DNA of 64,000 bases from Phoronis australis (GCA_002633005.1 NMRA01000021.1:1241612-1305611), one strand, 5' to 3'; shown: positions 48,539 through 59,097, counted from the first letter of the stretch. Notes: generated by a model not told the origin, from the sequence alone. A program made the numbers and translations.

Positions 48539-51301
48539 ATGGATTTTAACTCCTGTTTTACCCTGCTTCTGGGATTGTGTTCACTGGTTAGACCTTTTCT
48601 AGCATGTTCAACCAACCCAGATGTCGTTGCACGCGGGGGAAATCTCGTGGTACAGTCTTGTGAAATAGAAGAGATACTGGAAATGATGTCTAGTGGTTTG
48701 AACTTAGCTCGTGTTAATAAGGCTAAATTCAGAGACAATCAGATCAAATTCGTTCCAGGTAGAATTTTTAGTGGCCTAGTAAAAGTCCATAGATTAGACT
48801 TAAGAGACAACCACATTCAGACAATCTCTGAAAGAGCGTTCACGAGGTTGGAAGATCTGAAAGTTATTCTCCTTGGAAACAACAACATGTCCGTGGTGCC
48901 GGATGGAGTTTTTACTCGTTTGAAATACCTGGACATATTGGAATTACCGTTTAACAGAATTCAGACGATTTCTGAAAACGCATTCTCGGAAATGACAAAT
49001 CTCAAAATGTTGGACTTGCGATCCAATTTAATTTCTTCATTCCCGTCCACCAGTCTTCCGGCAGTGTCCACACCATTTAGGTTATTCTTGATGGATAATG
49101 TCTTTACAAGCGTAAACAACTCCGCTTTCAGTAGAAGAAGCCATGTTCGAGAAGTCTTCTTAGAGCGCAACAATATGTCGTCCTTGCAGCCAAACTTTTT
49201 AGTAGGTCTGGAGAACGCCAAGATTATCGAGTTGGATTCTAATCAAATCGATGGCTTGATGGACTCGCCGTTTAGAAACCTTGGTTCCTTGATCGTTCTC
49301 CGTCTCACTCATAACAAAATATCAACCCTTAATGCATCATCTTTCCGAGGACTCTCTCAACTCAAACTGCTGGGACTCGGTCATAACTACATCGAACGAC
49401 TTGAAAGGAGATTGTTTGAACACCTCCCGTTACTAGAAACTCTTTATATTAATGGCAATAGACTGAAAACGATTGAGAAAGGCGCGATGGATGGTCTTCG
49501 TTTTCTGCATGGCTTACACCTGTCTGGTAATGAAATTGGTCTGATTGAACAAGAATGGATAGAAAATCCTATTTTGTTTGATTTAGATTTATCCCGCAAT
49601 GGGTTGAAAATTGTAACAAACAAAACTCTGTACGGCTTGTTCATGGTAGAGCACCTTGATCTGTCCGACAACAAAATTGTAGCATTTAGTAACTATGCGT
49701 TTGCCACTTTATTACAACTCAAAACGTTGTTCCTGAGTGGCAATGCTATTAGAAGCGCAACTGCTTTACTTTTAAAGCCCACTCTATCGTTAACCCGCGT
49801 TATGATGAATGTCAACGAATTTTCGGAAGTAGAACATGATATCTTCAAGTACTGCCCGCTAACCAATCTCCACATCCTCGTACATTCACTCTCGCAACTT
49901 CCGGCTATAGCTGCTCAGTCACTATTCCTTAAATTTAAATTGCCTGGTCCAGTACAAAATGACATACTTTCAGAGGACTTATGGGCAGAGTATTTGGGAA
50001 CTGAACCCTTCATCCTATCGTTGTCAATTATGCAGCAGGTGCGGGCTGAACGAATAAGTATTCTAGGCAGCAAAATATCTCATATTGAAGATAACGTATT
50101 TGCACATATGGAAACTATGACGGTGTCTTCGTTATCTTTGCAACTTAACGAAATCACGCGATTGACGAATAATACTTTTGTCGGTCTAACCTATCTTTCG
50201 AACTTGAATTTAAAAGGTAACCAGATTGCAGACATTCAAAATGGAACATTTCAATTACTGCCACGCTTAGATAAATTGTCACTTGGAAGTAATAAGTTAA
50301 ACTACTTATACTTTGGTTTGTTCAGTAATTTAAAATTATTAAACTTTATTGATTTGTCAAGTAACGAAATAGAGAAAGCTGACAAAAACTGTTTCCAAGA
50401 TCTTGTTATGTTGTCGAAAATGGATCTTAGCAATAACCGTCTTAAAAATATTACTAGATACACATTCAACGGCTCTCTTCAAAATTTGGTACATCTGTCT
50501 CTAAGTAACAATGAAATTACCTCAATCGACGAGAGCGCGTTTGCTAATCTAAGGGGCGTGGTCAACCTAAATCTGAGTCACAACAACATCGATCACGTGC
50601 CAGGGAAATTATTTGAGTCGCTCATCAATCTTCGCTCTTTAGCTTTGGATAACAACTTGATAAAAGGAATCGGAAATGTTGTTTTACCAAATCTCCCAGG
50701 CATGTACACTTTGGACTTGTCTTACAACCAAATACAAGTGTTGCCCAAGATCTTCATTGATCATGCTATAACATCACGTCTGAGCTTTCAGTTTAAAATT
50801 AGACAAAATCCTTTTCATTGCAACTGTTTATTGAGAGATTTCCAAGATTTCATCGCAAAACACCGACATAACATTCTTCATCAAGTCGATGTACCATCTT
50901 GTCATACACCATTTTTCTCGAGTCCGAATCATGAGAAATTTGTTAGTCTCAATCTGACATGCACAAAGCCTTCTATTCCAGAAATCAGTTTTGGAGTTAT
51001 AAATGGCAACCTATTAGTGTTTTGCTCGTCTGAAGGAGATCCCGCACCGATTATCACAATTGTCTCCCCTGCTGGCGAAGCTTATGAATTCACATCTCTG
51101 CCCTCCGAATTACGCGTTGAAGGGACAATAAATTTGACACCCCTTGACATCATCCACAGATCTAAAGGTGTACTGTGTAATGCTACGAACGAGATTGGAA
51201 CCTGGGAAAGTGTAGCAGCAGTTCCAAATCTAAGCAGTTCAGTGAGATTTGCATCAATCCTATCGTTTGCGCAAGTTGTTTGGGTTTACCTCGTCTTGTA
51301 G
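48539..51301 (+). CDS. LRR-Ig extracellular protein, intronless, 920 aa, probably GPI-anchored
   Basis: The start is the ATG at 48539 because it opens a clear signal peptide (MDFNSCFTLLLGLCSLV, cleavage near ACS). An in-frame ATG at 48281 would bury the signal peptide. About 16 leucine-rich repeats (LxxLxLxxNxI type) are followed by a non-LRR island at about residues 437-508, then about 10 more repeats. An LRRCT cap at about 755-807 (NPFHCNCLL ... C ... LTC) and one Ig-like domain at about 808-900 follow (C in LLVFCSSEGDPAP, C in GVLCNATNEIG). The last 18 residues are hydrophobic with no basic tail after them, which suggests a GPI anchor. There is no TIR domain, so it is not a Toll receptor. 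Related architectures are chaoptin-, LINGO- and LRIG-like adhesion or recognition proteins. The ligand is unknown. Confidence 0.93.
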   Translation: MDFNSCFTLLLGLCSLVRPFLACSTNPDVVARGGNLVVQSCEIEEILEMMSSGLNLARVNKAKFRDNQIKFVPGRIFSGLVKVHRLDLRDNHIQTISERAFTRLEDLKVILLGNNNMSVVPDGVFTRLKYLDILELPFNRIQTISENAFSEMTNLKMLDLRSNLISSFPSTSLPAVSTPFRLFLMDNVFTSVNNSAFSRRSHVREVFLERNNMSSLQPNFLVGLENAKIIELDSNQIDGLMDSPFRNLGSLIVLRLTHNKISTLNASSFRGLSQLKLLGLGHNYIERLERRLFEHLPLLETLYINGNRLKTIEKGAMDGLRFLHGLHLSGNEIGLIEQEWIENPILFDLDLSRNGLKIVTNKTLYGLFMVEHLDLSDNKIVAFSNYAFATLLQLKTLFLSGNAIRSATALLLKPTLSLTRVMMNVNEFSEVEHDIFKYCPLTNLHILVHSLSQLPAIAAQSLFLKFKLPGPVQNDILSEDLWAEYLGTEPFILSLSIMQQVRAERISILGSKISHIEDNVFAHMETMTVSSLSLQLNEITRLTNNTFVGLTYLSNLNLKGNQIADIQNGTFQLLPRLDKLSLGSNKLNYLYFGLFSNLKLLNFIDLSSNEIEKADKNCFQDLVMLSKMDLSNNRLKNITRYTFNGSLQNLVHLSLSNNEITSIDESAFANLRGVVNLNLSHNNIDHVPGKLFESLINLRSLALDNNLIKGIGNVVLPNLPGMYTLDLSYNQIQVLPKIFIDHAITSRLSFQFKIRQNPFHCNCLLRDFQDFIAKHRHNILHQVDVPSCHTPFFSSPNHEKFVSLNLTCTKPSIPEISFGVINGNLLVFCSSEGDPAPIITIVSPAGEAYEFTSLPSELRVEGTINLTPLDIIHRSKGVLCNATNEIGTWESVAAVPNLSSSVRFASILSFAQVVWVYLVL

Positions 51302-51623
51302 CCTTGTTTTCCCTCACGTGATCACAAAGTACAAAGCCTGTCCATGCTAAGGTTATGTAGAGCCTTATTGAAAAGACTGCTCATTTATCCAAATTTCTAC
51401 AAAACTATAGAATTTAATTCATCAAAAGTATTTATTTTCTAAAAGCAGAAATTGCGTTGAATTTAAACAAATTCGATGACAATACAAAATATTATCTCCA
51501 AAACACACATCGTTTCGTTTCCTTTTTTGCAACTTGCGATTTTTTCACAAATATCGTATTAGTTGTGCTTTTGATTTTTTCCTGCAAAAGTGAGACATTT
51601 TAGAAAATGCAATTTGAAAAGTG

Positions 51624-51629
51624 AATAAA
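51624..51629 (+). terminator. Poly(A) signal after the LRR-Ig gene
   Basis: AATAAA lies 323 bp beyond the stop codon and is the best candidate for the 3' end. Confidence 0.5.
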
Positions 51630-51692
51630 GCATATTATCACATTTTGTTAGGATCCTACAGAACCTAAGACGAACGTTTTACAGTGTTGATT

Positions 51693-51948
51693 CATGCGCG
51701 CACCCAGGGGGAGGGGGCTCGGGGTCTCAAACCAACCCCCCATTTGGCGAAGTCATGTGCAAAAAAGTCCGCCTCAGAGAAACAAAAACTCAAAGAAGAA
51801 AGTAGAAAACGAGACAAAAGTCCATTAAAAAGACTGGAACCGCCAAAATTCGGCGTATGCACAATTCGAACATACCCCGTGAATCTTAGTAAAATATTCA
51901 CATTCTCAAAAATTCGAGCCTTCCATTTTTAGGCTGGGTGCGCGGATG
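51693..51948 (+). repeat. CATGCGCGCACCC TIR element, complete copy A
   Basis: It starts CATGCGCGCACCCAGGGGGA and ends AGGCTGGGTGCGCGGATG, giving inverted termini of about 14 bp. The internal AAAAAGTCCGCCTCA is shared with copy B at 58840. The flanks TGATT and TGAAT agree at four of five bases. It is 256 bp long and non-coding. Confidence 0.85.
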
Positions 51949-52128
51949 TGAATGTTTTCCGAGAATCACGGGTGTGTCGGTTTGGAAAAGTACCGAAATG
52001 GATTCCATGGCTTCATTTATTCCGGAACCTCAGAGGATTCCCCGACTTTATATTAGTCGGGCACATATATAGAGGAAGTAACGCTAGTGACGTTGTGTAC
52101 CGTAGAGCTACTGTCGCGGATATAGACC

Positions 52129-52683
52129 TATGTTTATCCCAGACGCTTTGAATAAGTTGAGTGCAATATGACCATGTGGTAAAGGCATTTGTTACTGCAC
52201 TCCCGGAACTACTTTAACTCTGACATGGAAATTGCGAAAGGTAGGCCAACGTCGACTTGGCGTCGTCAGTCAGCTCGACTATCAAAGTTTCCTAAAATAG
52301 TTTAAAGTAATATATTTGCAGCAGTCTAAGTAACGCTCAATATGCAATCAGGTCCCAAACATAACATCTGGTACAATATTGTTAATTATATAACACTTCT
52401 ATATTAGTTATATTTGTCAATATCATATCGTCAACATGAACCCAATCGCCAATTCCTCGGTAACTTAAATGTTAAGAACTGTTGTTATATCATTATTTTC
52501 AGAAAATGTTATAGTTTATTGCACAGTTACCGTTGCTTTCATCTTTGTTATCTCTTTTCAAGTAATAAAGCGTTACATTTAAAAGTGTTTCTTTTACAAG
52601 AGAAAACGTGAAACATAACGCGCACGTATATACCTATAGGGTGTGATCCGCCAGGTGAACAGTCTGGATGAAGTATTTAAAAA
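52129..52683 (-). repeat. Dispersed 550-bp element, copy 2
   Basis: The reverse complement aligns along its length with 24344-24895, with small indels. No coding capacity or terminal structure is recognised. Confidence 0.8.
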
Positions 52684-52887
52684 AAGAAAATATGAAAAAG
52701 CTTAAGAACTTGAAGCATATGGGATAAATAGAAAACGTACCACGATTGGCGTAGACGAAGTAATATTGCACTCGACATTATTCGGCGTCTCGCGAAACCG
52801 AAGGTTAAGGTCGATACGCGGAATTATGTCTCGTGAGATATAAATTATTACATGGCGAAGTTGTTATCCCCTGTTATCTAGAGCCCT

Positions 52888-52955
52888 AGTGGATTTTGGA
52901 GAATTATCACCCGAGGGGCGTTAGCTCCGAGGGTGATAATTTAACAAAATCCACT
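52888..52955. repeat. Hairpin element AGTGGATTTTG...CAAAATCCACT
   Basis: The arms of about 29 bp (AGTGGATTTTGGAGAATTAT followed by CACCC, and GGGTGATAATTTAACAAAAT followed by CCACT) surround a short centre. This is a compact MITE-like palindrome. Confidence 0.75.
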
Positions 52956-53444
52956 GAACGAGAAGCAAATAATCGATCTACCTTTCTCGACTCGCCTCGG
53001 CTTTGTAACTACTTTCTATGTCAGAGGCCCGGGGTCGGAGGTCGTGACCTTTTAAGAAAAGCTGAGCTATTTTTGTCAAATAATGCTTTTACTCAAAACC
53101 AATTGAAAATTGAAACAAAATAGAAATAAAAAGTGAATTTATAAATTAAGGTTTAGCAACTATTATAGCTTACTACACATTTTATCACGATAAGCTTCGA
53201 CCGGGAAAATATCGTCTGCTAAAGTAGGTTACCACTAGTAACTGCATATAATGCTCAAGTCAAAGGATCCCAACGACACGATACCCGCATTCAAATTGGA
53301 TATCGGTGATTTACAAGTGAGAGAACACGAGAGAAAAAGTTCACTGAATTAAAATATCGTTTTCATGGAAATTATGCCCTTTACTGAACATGCGATTGTT
53401 GCGCGTGCTCATTTAGGTATTCTATTTTCACGTTCGATGACGTC

Positions 53445-53517
53445 AGCCGCTGAGTGGTGTAGTGGTAAAGTCGGCGACTCGAAACTCTTGAGGCCCGGGT
53501 TCGAAACCGGCCTCAGT
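53445..53517 (+). repeat. tRNA-like sequence, probable SINE head
   Basis: GTGGTGTAGTGGTAAAG resembles an A box and GGTTCGAAACC (53498-53508) is a perfect B box, about 35 bp apart, as in a pol III internal promoter. The anticodon arm is poor (the loop lacks U33) and the acceptor stem does not close, so it is more likely a tRNA-derived SINE or tRNA pseudogene than a working tRNA. Confidence 0.6.
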
Positions 53518-54496
53518 TTACCGCCAAAATGTTATCCCACCAGTGTCGTCACCCTTTAAAGAACACTGAGGTGGCATTTCACACCCTGACTTTACATCCC
53601 AGCTCTCTGGACAGTCACAACGTAGCGACAATTCGAAAACGCCTTTACAATGGAATCTACAACATCTCGTAAACATTCGCAAGGGGTCAAGAGAGTCACA
53701 AGGACTCGCATTCTTGCTCGCGGATATTTTGTTTTCAAATTGTCACAAAGCCGTTGAACACAAATCGAAGCCTTCGCAAGGTTTTAGGGAAAAAAAATTG
53801 CAAGTAGTGGAATGAGGACGCTGCTAATTTGACTTACACCCCTAAGGACACTTCAGCTTCACGGGTTAAATAATTTCACCATACGAGCGTTTGAAAGACG
53901 CCTCTTTATTACTATCGTTTATTCGACCCTGGTATACGCACGCGGATATTTATCAAGTTGGTGACAAAAACAGATGCCACGGGTCTAACCTCCGAGGAAC
54001 AAGTGACTATTTGAAATTTCGAACAAAATTTTGATATTTTCTCAAAACGCATAAATACAAGAAACAATTTAATTATTATGATTGTCACTCATGCTTTTTT
54101 AAAAACGCCTAAATATGCACGCATACACGGCATTATGCATGGAGAATCAAACTAAAACCAAGGAGTGAATTCTCAAAAAAGTGTGTATTAAATTCACGGT
54201 TACGGTTCACTTGTGCTTCGCACGGATACTGGCTACTGTGCGCGGAAACGAAAAATAATATTATGCGTGTTCGTGGCGAAATACGTTTCAAACCATAGTG
54301 GTCCTCAACGAAGTAGATTTTGGCTATATCCATATATAACATGTTGTTGCATAAGTTAGTATACATTTATCTCATTCATCCACCCCTCAGGTAAGTAGCA
54401 AAGACGTAAAATGTAGCGTGGAATATCTTTAACAGAAAAATAAAATGAGAGTTGTCTTGGACATAATTATAACGTGACTCGCTACAACAAATTCGA

Positions 54497-54557
54497 TTTA
54501 GGCATATGCGCCTAGTCGCACGCAATATTTAGACATATGCGCCTAGTCGCACGCAGT
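54497..54557 (+). repeat. Two tandem copies of a 31-bp unit
   Basis: Both units contain CATATGCGCCTAGTCGCACG. They differ at about two positions. Confidence 0.85.
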
Positions 54558-54640
54558 AACGAACCGTCAAGTCAATTACTCACTCATGTTGTCAGATCAG
54601 TATAGTTCGGTAGCAGCCTTTCGTTTACACAAATTTCGTT

Positions 54641-54671
54641 GAAAACACTGTTTTTTTTAAACAGTGTTTTC
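54641..54671. repeat. Perfect 13-bp hairpin GAAAACACTGTTT/AAACAGTGTTTTC
   Basis: The arms are perfect with a T-rich loop of five. The next 20 bases hold a second small palindrome (CAAACTAAAGTTTG). This may be a transposon fragment. It lies just upstream of the exon B copy. Confidence 0.7.
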
Positions 54672-54697
54672 ATATAACCAGCAAACTAAAGTTTGTT

Positions 54698-54812
54698 GAT
54701 TATATCTCTTGGTGTTTTACTACATAGCTGCCCTCCTGAAGAAAGGAGATTATTCAGACATTACGAGCGAACCACTATCAAGCTTGCAAACTAAAAGTCT
54801 AGTGTTTTCAAC
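54698..54812 (+). pseudogene. Decayed copy of exon B (32989-33127)
   Basis: The acceptor region TGTTTTACTACATA is shared with 32970-32988. The translation CPPEERRLFRHYERTTIKLA matches exon B position by position, then a TAA interrupts before KSSVFNEV. Amino-acid similarity across the pair supports former coding function of the family. Confidence 0.6.
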
Positions 54813-55241
54813 GAAGTTAATGTTATGAGAAAGAAAAAGTCGAGACCCGACATCGTGACGAAACGTCTCCCAAATAAAAACTTTGGTGGAAATCTATCAA
54901 TACTGTGTAGCGCATACAAGCGTCATAGAAATCGTAAGTCGTACCGGAGACGGCTGATTTGAACTCCTAAATTGCATCATATTAGTAACAGATAAGTCAA
55001 CCCTAAACATTCGAATATCAGGGTCTCCAAGTACAGTATTACTGTCTACTACAAAAAGAATACGATTTTAACATTGAAACACTGTTCAAAGTCTTCCAAT
55101 AGTAGAGTCCGAAAATTTTGAGCGGCGCCGGCGTGCATTCGAGCTTTCGATACTTAAGAAAGTAACGTTTCACGAGCGTTCAATTTATCTAAATACGGAT
55201 GTGAGTTGGGAAAAATCGTTGATCCAAATCACGACAAAATT

Positions 55242-55404
55242 ACCATGATTAGCAGACGACGTACTTACCCGAAGTAAAACGTGCTATGTCTGCCAGGTAC
55301 AGTATCTATAGTGAATCGCGACGTCACGACTTAAGCGTAAGATCACAGATTTCATCCACTGAAAACATACGGAGATAGCGGTCCATGTACTGTGGTCAAC
55401 GGTG
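55242..55404 (-). repeat. Dispersed segment, copy 2 of the THAP upstream region
   Basis: The reverse complement aligns with 3795-3952 and ends at the same CTAATCATGGT. Here the ATG opens only a four-codon frame, so no THAP domain follows. Confidence 0.75.
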
Positions 55405-55672
55405 CCAAAGCCTTTGGTAAGTAGAGGCGGCGGCACTATGAGTTTGTAACCCACGAAGATTTGGAAGAGTTAAACTTTGCCCTATCGGCAGACTGCGTGT
55501 TTGAAACCGTACGAACTCAACTCTTACGCATCAGCGTCTTCGGTAAATCAAGCCTACTCAGTATGCGGACAGTGCTGATTTCAGAAGTGATATGTCTGAG
55601 TGGAAAAACCAGCTTTTTATTGAATCATCATTTAATTTTCTAACCACTTTAGTGCCTGAGACCAGGCATTAC

Positions 55673-55965
55673 CAGTGGCAGATTTAGGGGTGGGCCAAGG
55701 GGGCCATGGCTCACCCTAAAATTCTACCAGATACCATTTGTGAGTTCGGGTGCGCGCAAGCATTGGCTCGTCGGGGTTGAATAAACAACGCATAGGCCTT
55801 GAACAAACTGAACAAACCCCGTTTACCGTTTTTTTTTAGTCAACAGGTCCGCATTCGAGGCCTCTGCGTCCCCACAAGTTAGGCTGGGCGCGCGCGTCTG
55901 CCGAAATTCTGGTTATTCCCGTGCCCTGCCCCCCCCCCTAACTCAAAATCCTGGATCCGCCCCTG
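55673..55965 (+). repeat. CAGTGGCGGAT element, copy 3, with a nested element
   Basis: It starts CAGTGGCAGATTTAGGGGTG and ends ATCCTGGATCCGCCCCTG. Perfect ATTAC repeats flank it (55668-55672 and 55966-55970), suggesting a 5-bp target duplication. Its centre is split at about 55750-55899 by a CATGCGCGC-type element. Confidence 0.8.
55750..55899 (+). repeat. CATGCGCGCACCC-type element nested in copy 3
   Basis: TGCGCGCAAGC on the left and GTTAGGCTGGGCGCGCGCG on the right resemble the family ends. Compared with the copy at 16493, the surrounding repeat is interrupted at exactly this place. The body is shortened and diverged. Confidence 0.6.
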
Positions 55966-56079
55966 ATTACAAATTGACTTGACGCGGCGTGTCATTTTAT
56001 GCAACGACCAAGGTCTCAAGAAAAAACGAAGTGACAGTTCTTTGGAAGCACAGAAATGCCTTTCATCTGAGTTTTTTCA

Positions 56080-56459
56080 CATTTTGCGACTAACTTACAA
56101 CAAAAATTTCGAGGCATTGACTTGAGACCATCTACAGGCCCACTGATACAAGTGACGATTTATCTTTATTACCCCTGCTCGGCCAGCTTACCTCCCTGTT
56201 TGAGAAATTTTGGAAGTAATATTTTTGTCCCCTATGCAATATTGTAATGGTGCCATCCATGTGGTCGCCGTCATTCTTCATAGTGACAAAACGATTTTTC
56301 GTTTACACCTATGTGATCACGTGACCAGTTGTTATTTCACATATAGTACTTAGGCGGCGCTCACGCTGGTCTCCCGCTATTATACCGCCGGGTACACAAT
56401 AAAATATGCAAGTTTGTTATGTACACAAAGAGATTTCTCCAGTGTCCACCGACATGACC
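56080..56459 (+). repeat. Dispersed 350-bp segment, copy 2
   Basis: It is a direct-orientation homologue of 22258-22604, with a 30-bp block absent from copy 1 (GTGGTCGCCGTCATTCTTCA region). In this copy the ATG at 56406 opens 64 codons (MQVCYVHKEISPVSTDM), ending at 56600. I recognise no domain, so whether this is a former first exon or chance is open. Confidence 0.8.
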
Positions 56460-56659
56460 GATACAAATCCGTGTTTTGAGTTACCACTTCTGTACAGCCA
56501 AGATCCATCGACGGTTGCCGCGCAATCTAATGTCTGCCCATCATCGATGTCGGAAACCAACAACGGTCTCAATTTTTCACCAGCATTCTTGAGGCATTGA
56601 CATAAATTTAAGTATTGTCTTAGCCAAGCCAGTTTTCTAGGCACAGGCCCCATAACTTT

Positions 56660-58830
56660 CTATCGCATTTGCGGACTTGCGCTAGCATTTTTTTCTTTTT
56701 ATTGCAGTTTTATCTTCTTAACTAAGTAAATTTTAGCTTTGATACTCCGAGAATAAAAACTAAGTTGAATTTTCTACGTAACTGAATATAAATAAGGAGC
56801 TTTCAAGCAACGCTTCTAATTTAAGGACGAAGTTAATGTTTCATTGTATTGAAATAAGAGCTCAGTTTTCAGATTATTACAAGAAAACGTGACTCTTTTG
56901 TCAAAGATGACCTTATAATAAAAAAGAAAAAAAAACACATTTTCAGTTAACAAAGACGCAAACGTGCCCAAGACATCGTAGTTGAGACCTTCTCTGGGAT
57001 TGTTTCATGAAATCGTGTACAGGGGAGGTAATTGTTGGCTGACGCGTGGCCCAGAATTTGACAAAGTTGAATTTACGAGTTTCAGTCCCGCCTTTCTATG
57101 GCCCTGTAGAGTTTCAAAATATTTTGAGGCTTTTATTTCATGCAAGACTGGTCCTTTATACGTAACCAAAATTAGACACAAGATTTTTTTTTCTTGTGAA
57201 ATTTGCCGTACGCTGTTCTCGCTCATTCACACGTCATTTGGCCTAGGCAGACGACGCCTCTCGGAAGTTTTTTGACAGGGAATTCGGGTTGCAAAATTTG
57301 AACAGCGCGTACAAACGCAGGTGTCAGTTCTTCGTTTATATTTTTGACTGAAAGCGGATGCATTGAGACTTATGTATGGACTAGCACTTCTTGATTTTGT
57401 TTTGTCACATCAAAAATAAGCCGTCTCTGACTAATTATGTTGTTTATGCTTCTCCTAACGTGACTTACCCCGTCTGTGACCCAAGCTTGCAGACAATATA
57501 GAATTTTTATGAGCAAGCAGCAGTTCAACAAGACATGCTTAAATGTCACCAGCACCTGGTTTAGACTCAGGACTATGACCAGTTGTAAGAGTGTTGTCTT
57601 TGTACTCGATGCAAAAATGGATCAGTTTAAAAATAGTTCCTAACTGCATTTGGGAGAACTGTACAAGCCATGGTATTTAAAATTTTCAAATAAATAACAA
57701 CAGCCATTTCTGTGATGTGATGTTCGGAATTTGGACATCTTTTAAAGGTTAGTTTGATTTAAATAAGAATTTATGAACCAGTCTTCAGTCAAAGGAACTA
57801 GTTTTTAACGTACAGAGTATTACATTGAAACAGGAACCGCGGTATAAAACAGATATTCTGAAGTCGAAAACGGACTCTCGCAACTTCAAAACAGCTAACC
57901 AGCCCGAAAAACACGAACCCCGACCTTTGAAACAGGAACCCCAAGGATCAGACATGAATCCCGGGAACCGAAAAAAAATGTCCGTATTTCCTGTCCGATC
58001 ACCGAGACAAAGCTGATCCAAATGCTTCCAGGTTATTTTCTGAACAGAATCTCCATCTGCTGCCCAAACTTCGGACTTAACTTAAACACATTTTGGCTTT
58101 TAATTCTTGGCTCTTGAGTCAGTTTTTAACAAAAGGGCGCCAGAGCTATGAAACAACAAAATCCATAATGTGTCTTGTGATTTTATTACAAACCGCGAAC
58201 TCCAGATAAGATGTGAGATATTCAAGTAAACTTCACCAACCTAGCGTTCGGTTGAACAGCTAGGTTATACAGGACGTGCATTGGGTAAGCACAAGTGCCT
58301 TATACGCTATTTTAGTTATGGCGGTGGGTATACTCACGGCTAAATTGTACTTGTGTACGTGAAGTTGCTTGCCTCGATACGATTTTTTTACGTTAACATA
58401 GTACAATACAGTAATACAGAGAAGGCAAAATTTTATTAGTTACTCAGTGAAATCACAAGCAAAAATACATCATCTTAGAATTTGTCAACCTTGTAAAATA
58501 GCTATGCAATATAAACACTGCCTTAAACTTGACACAATATTGCGAGTCTTTAAAATCCGTCTGGCTGTCCGCCTTTCCTTGAGTCGCAGTAGGCGTACAC
58601 TTTGTCATCGTCGACGTAGATCGCTTGGACGACGGAAACACTAGTCAGTGCCTTAGTGTCATGTTGTTTCGCTTTCAGACCTTTCAGTACGTACTACAAG
58701 TAATCACGGAACAGACATGATTCGATAAGATAATCTACTCATCCGTAACAGCAGTCCCCTGAGCAGGTACTCTAAACGTAGCTCTACAGTCATGTAAGAA
58801 CTTGTCGCGGTGATCATAAAGGGTTTTAGA
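56660..58830. other. Gene-poor stretch
   Basis: I see no supported gene. At 57825-57960 the phrase AAACAGGAACCSCG recurs loosely three times, giving a weak degenerate repeat. Other short frames lack domain features. Confidence 0.5.
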
Positions 58831-58839
58831 TTCACCTAG

Positions 58840-59097
58840 CATGCGCGCACCCAGGGGAGGGGCTTAGGGCGCTTGAACGAGTCCCCCATTTGGTTAAGTG
58901 GGCAAAAATGTCCGCCTCAAAGAGACAAAAAATCCGAAAAAAGTAGAAAATGAGACAGAAGTCCACTAAAAAGGCAGAAACTACCAAAATTTGGTGAATG
59001 CACAAATCATAGCTCTGAACGTATCCCGTGAATCTTAGTAAAAGTTCATTATTCTTGAAAATTCGAGCCCCTCATTTTTAGGCTGGGTGCGCGCATG
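58840..59097 (+). repeat. CATGCGCGCACCC TIR element, complete copy B
   Basis: It starts CATGCGCGCACCCAGGGGAG and ends AGGCTGGGTGCGCGCATG, with perfect 14-bp inverted termini. Perfect CCTAG repeats flank it (58835-58839 and 59098-59102), a 5-bp target duplication. It is 258 bp and aligns with copy A. Confidence 0.9.

Noticed and set aside
48539-51301. Toll-like receptor
   Set aside because: There is no TIR domain or cytoplasmic tail; the chain ends in an Ig-like domain and a hydrophobic tail.
53445-53517. Functional tRNA gene
   Set aside because: The acceptor stem does not close and the anticodon loop lacks the conserved U33. Only the pol III boxes are good.
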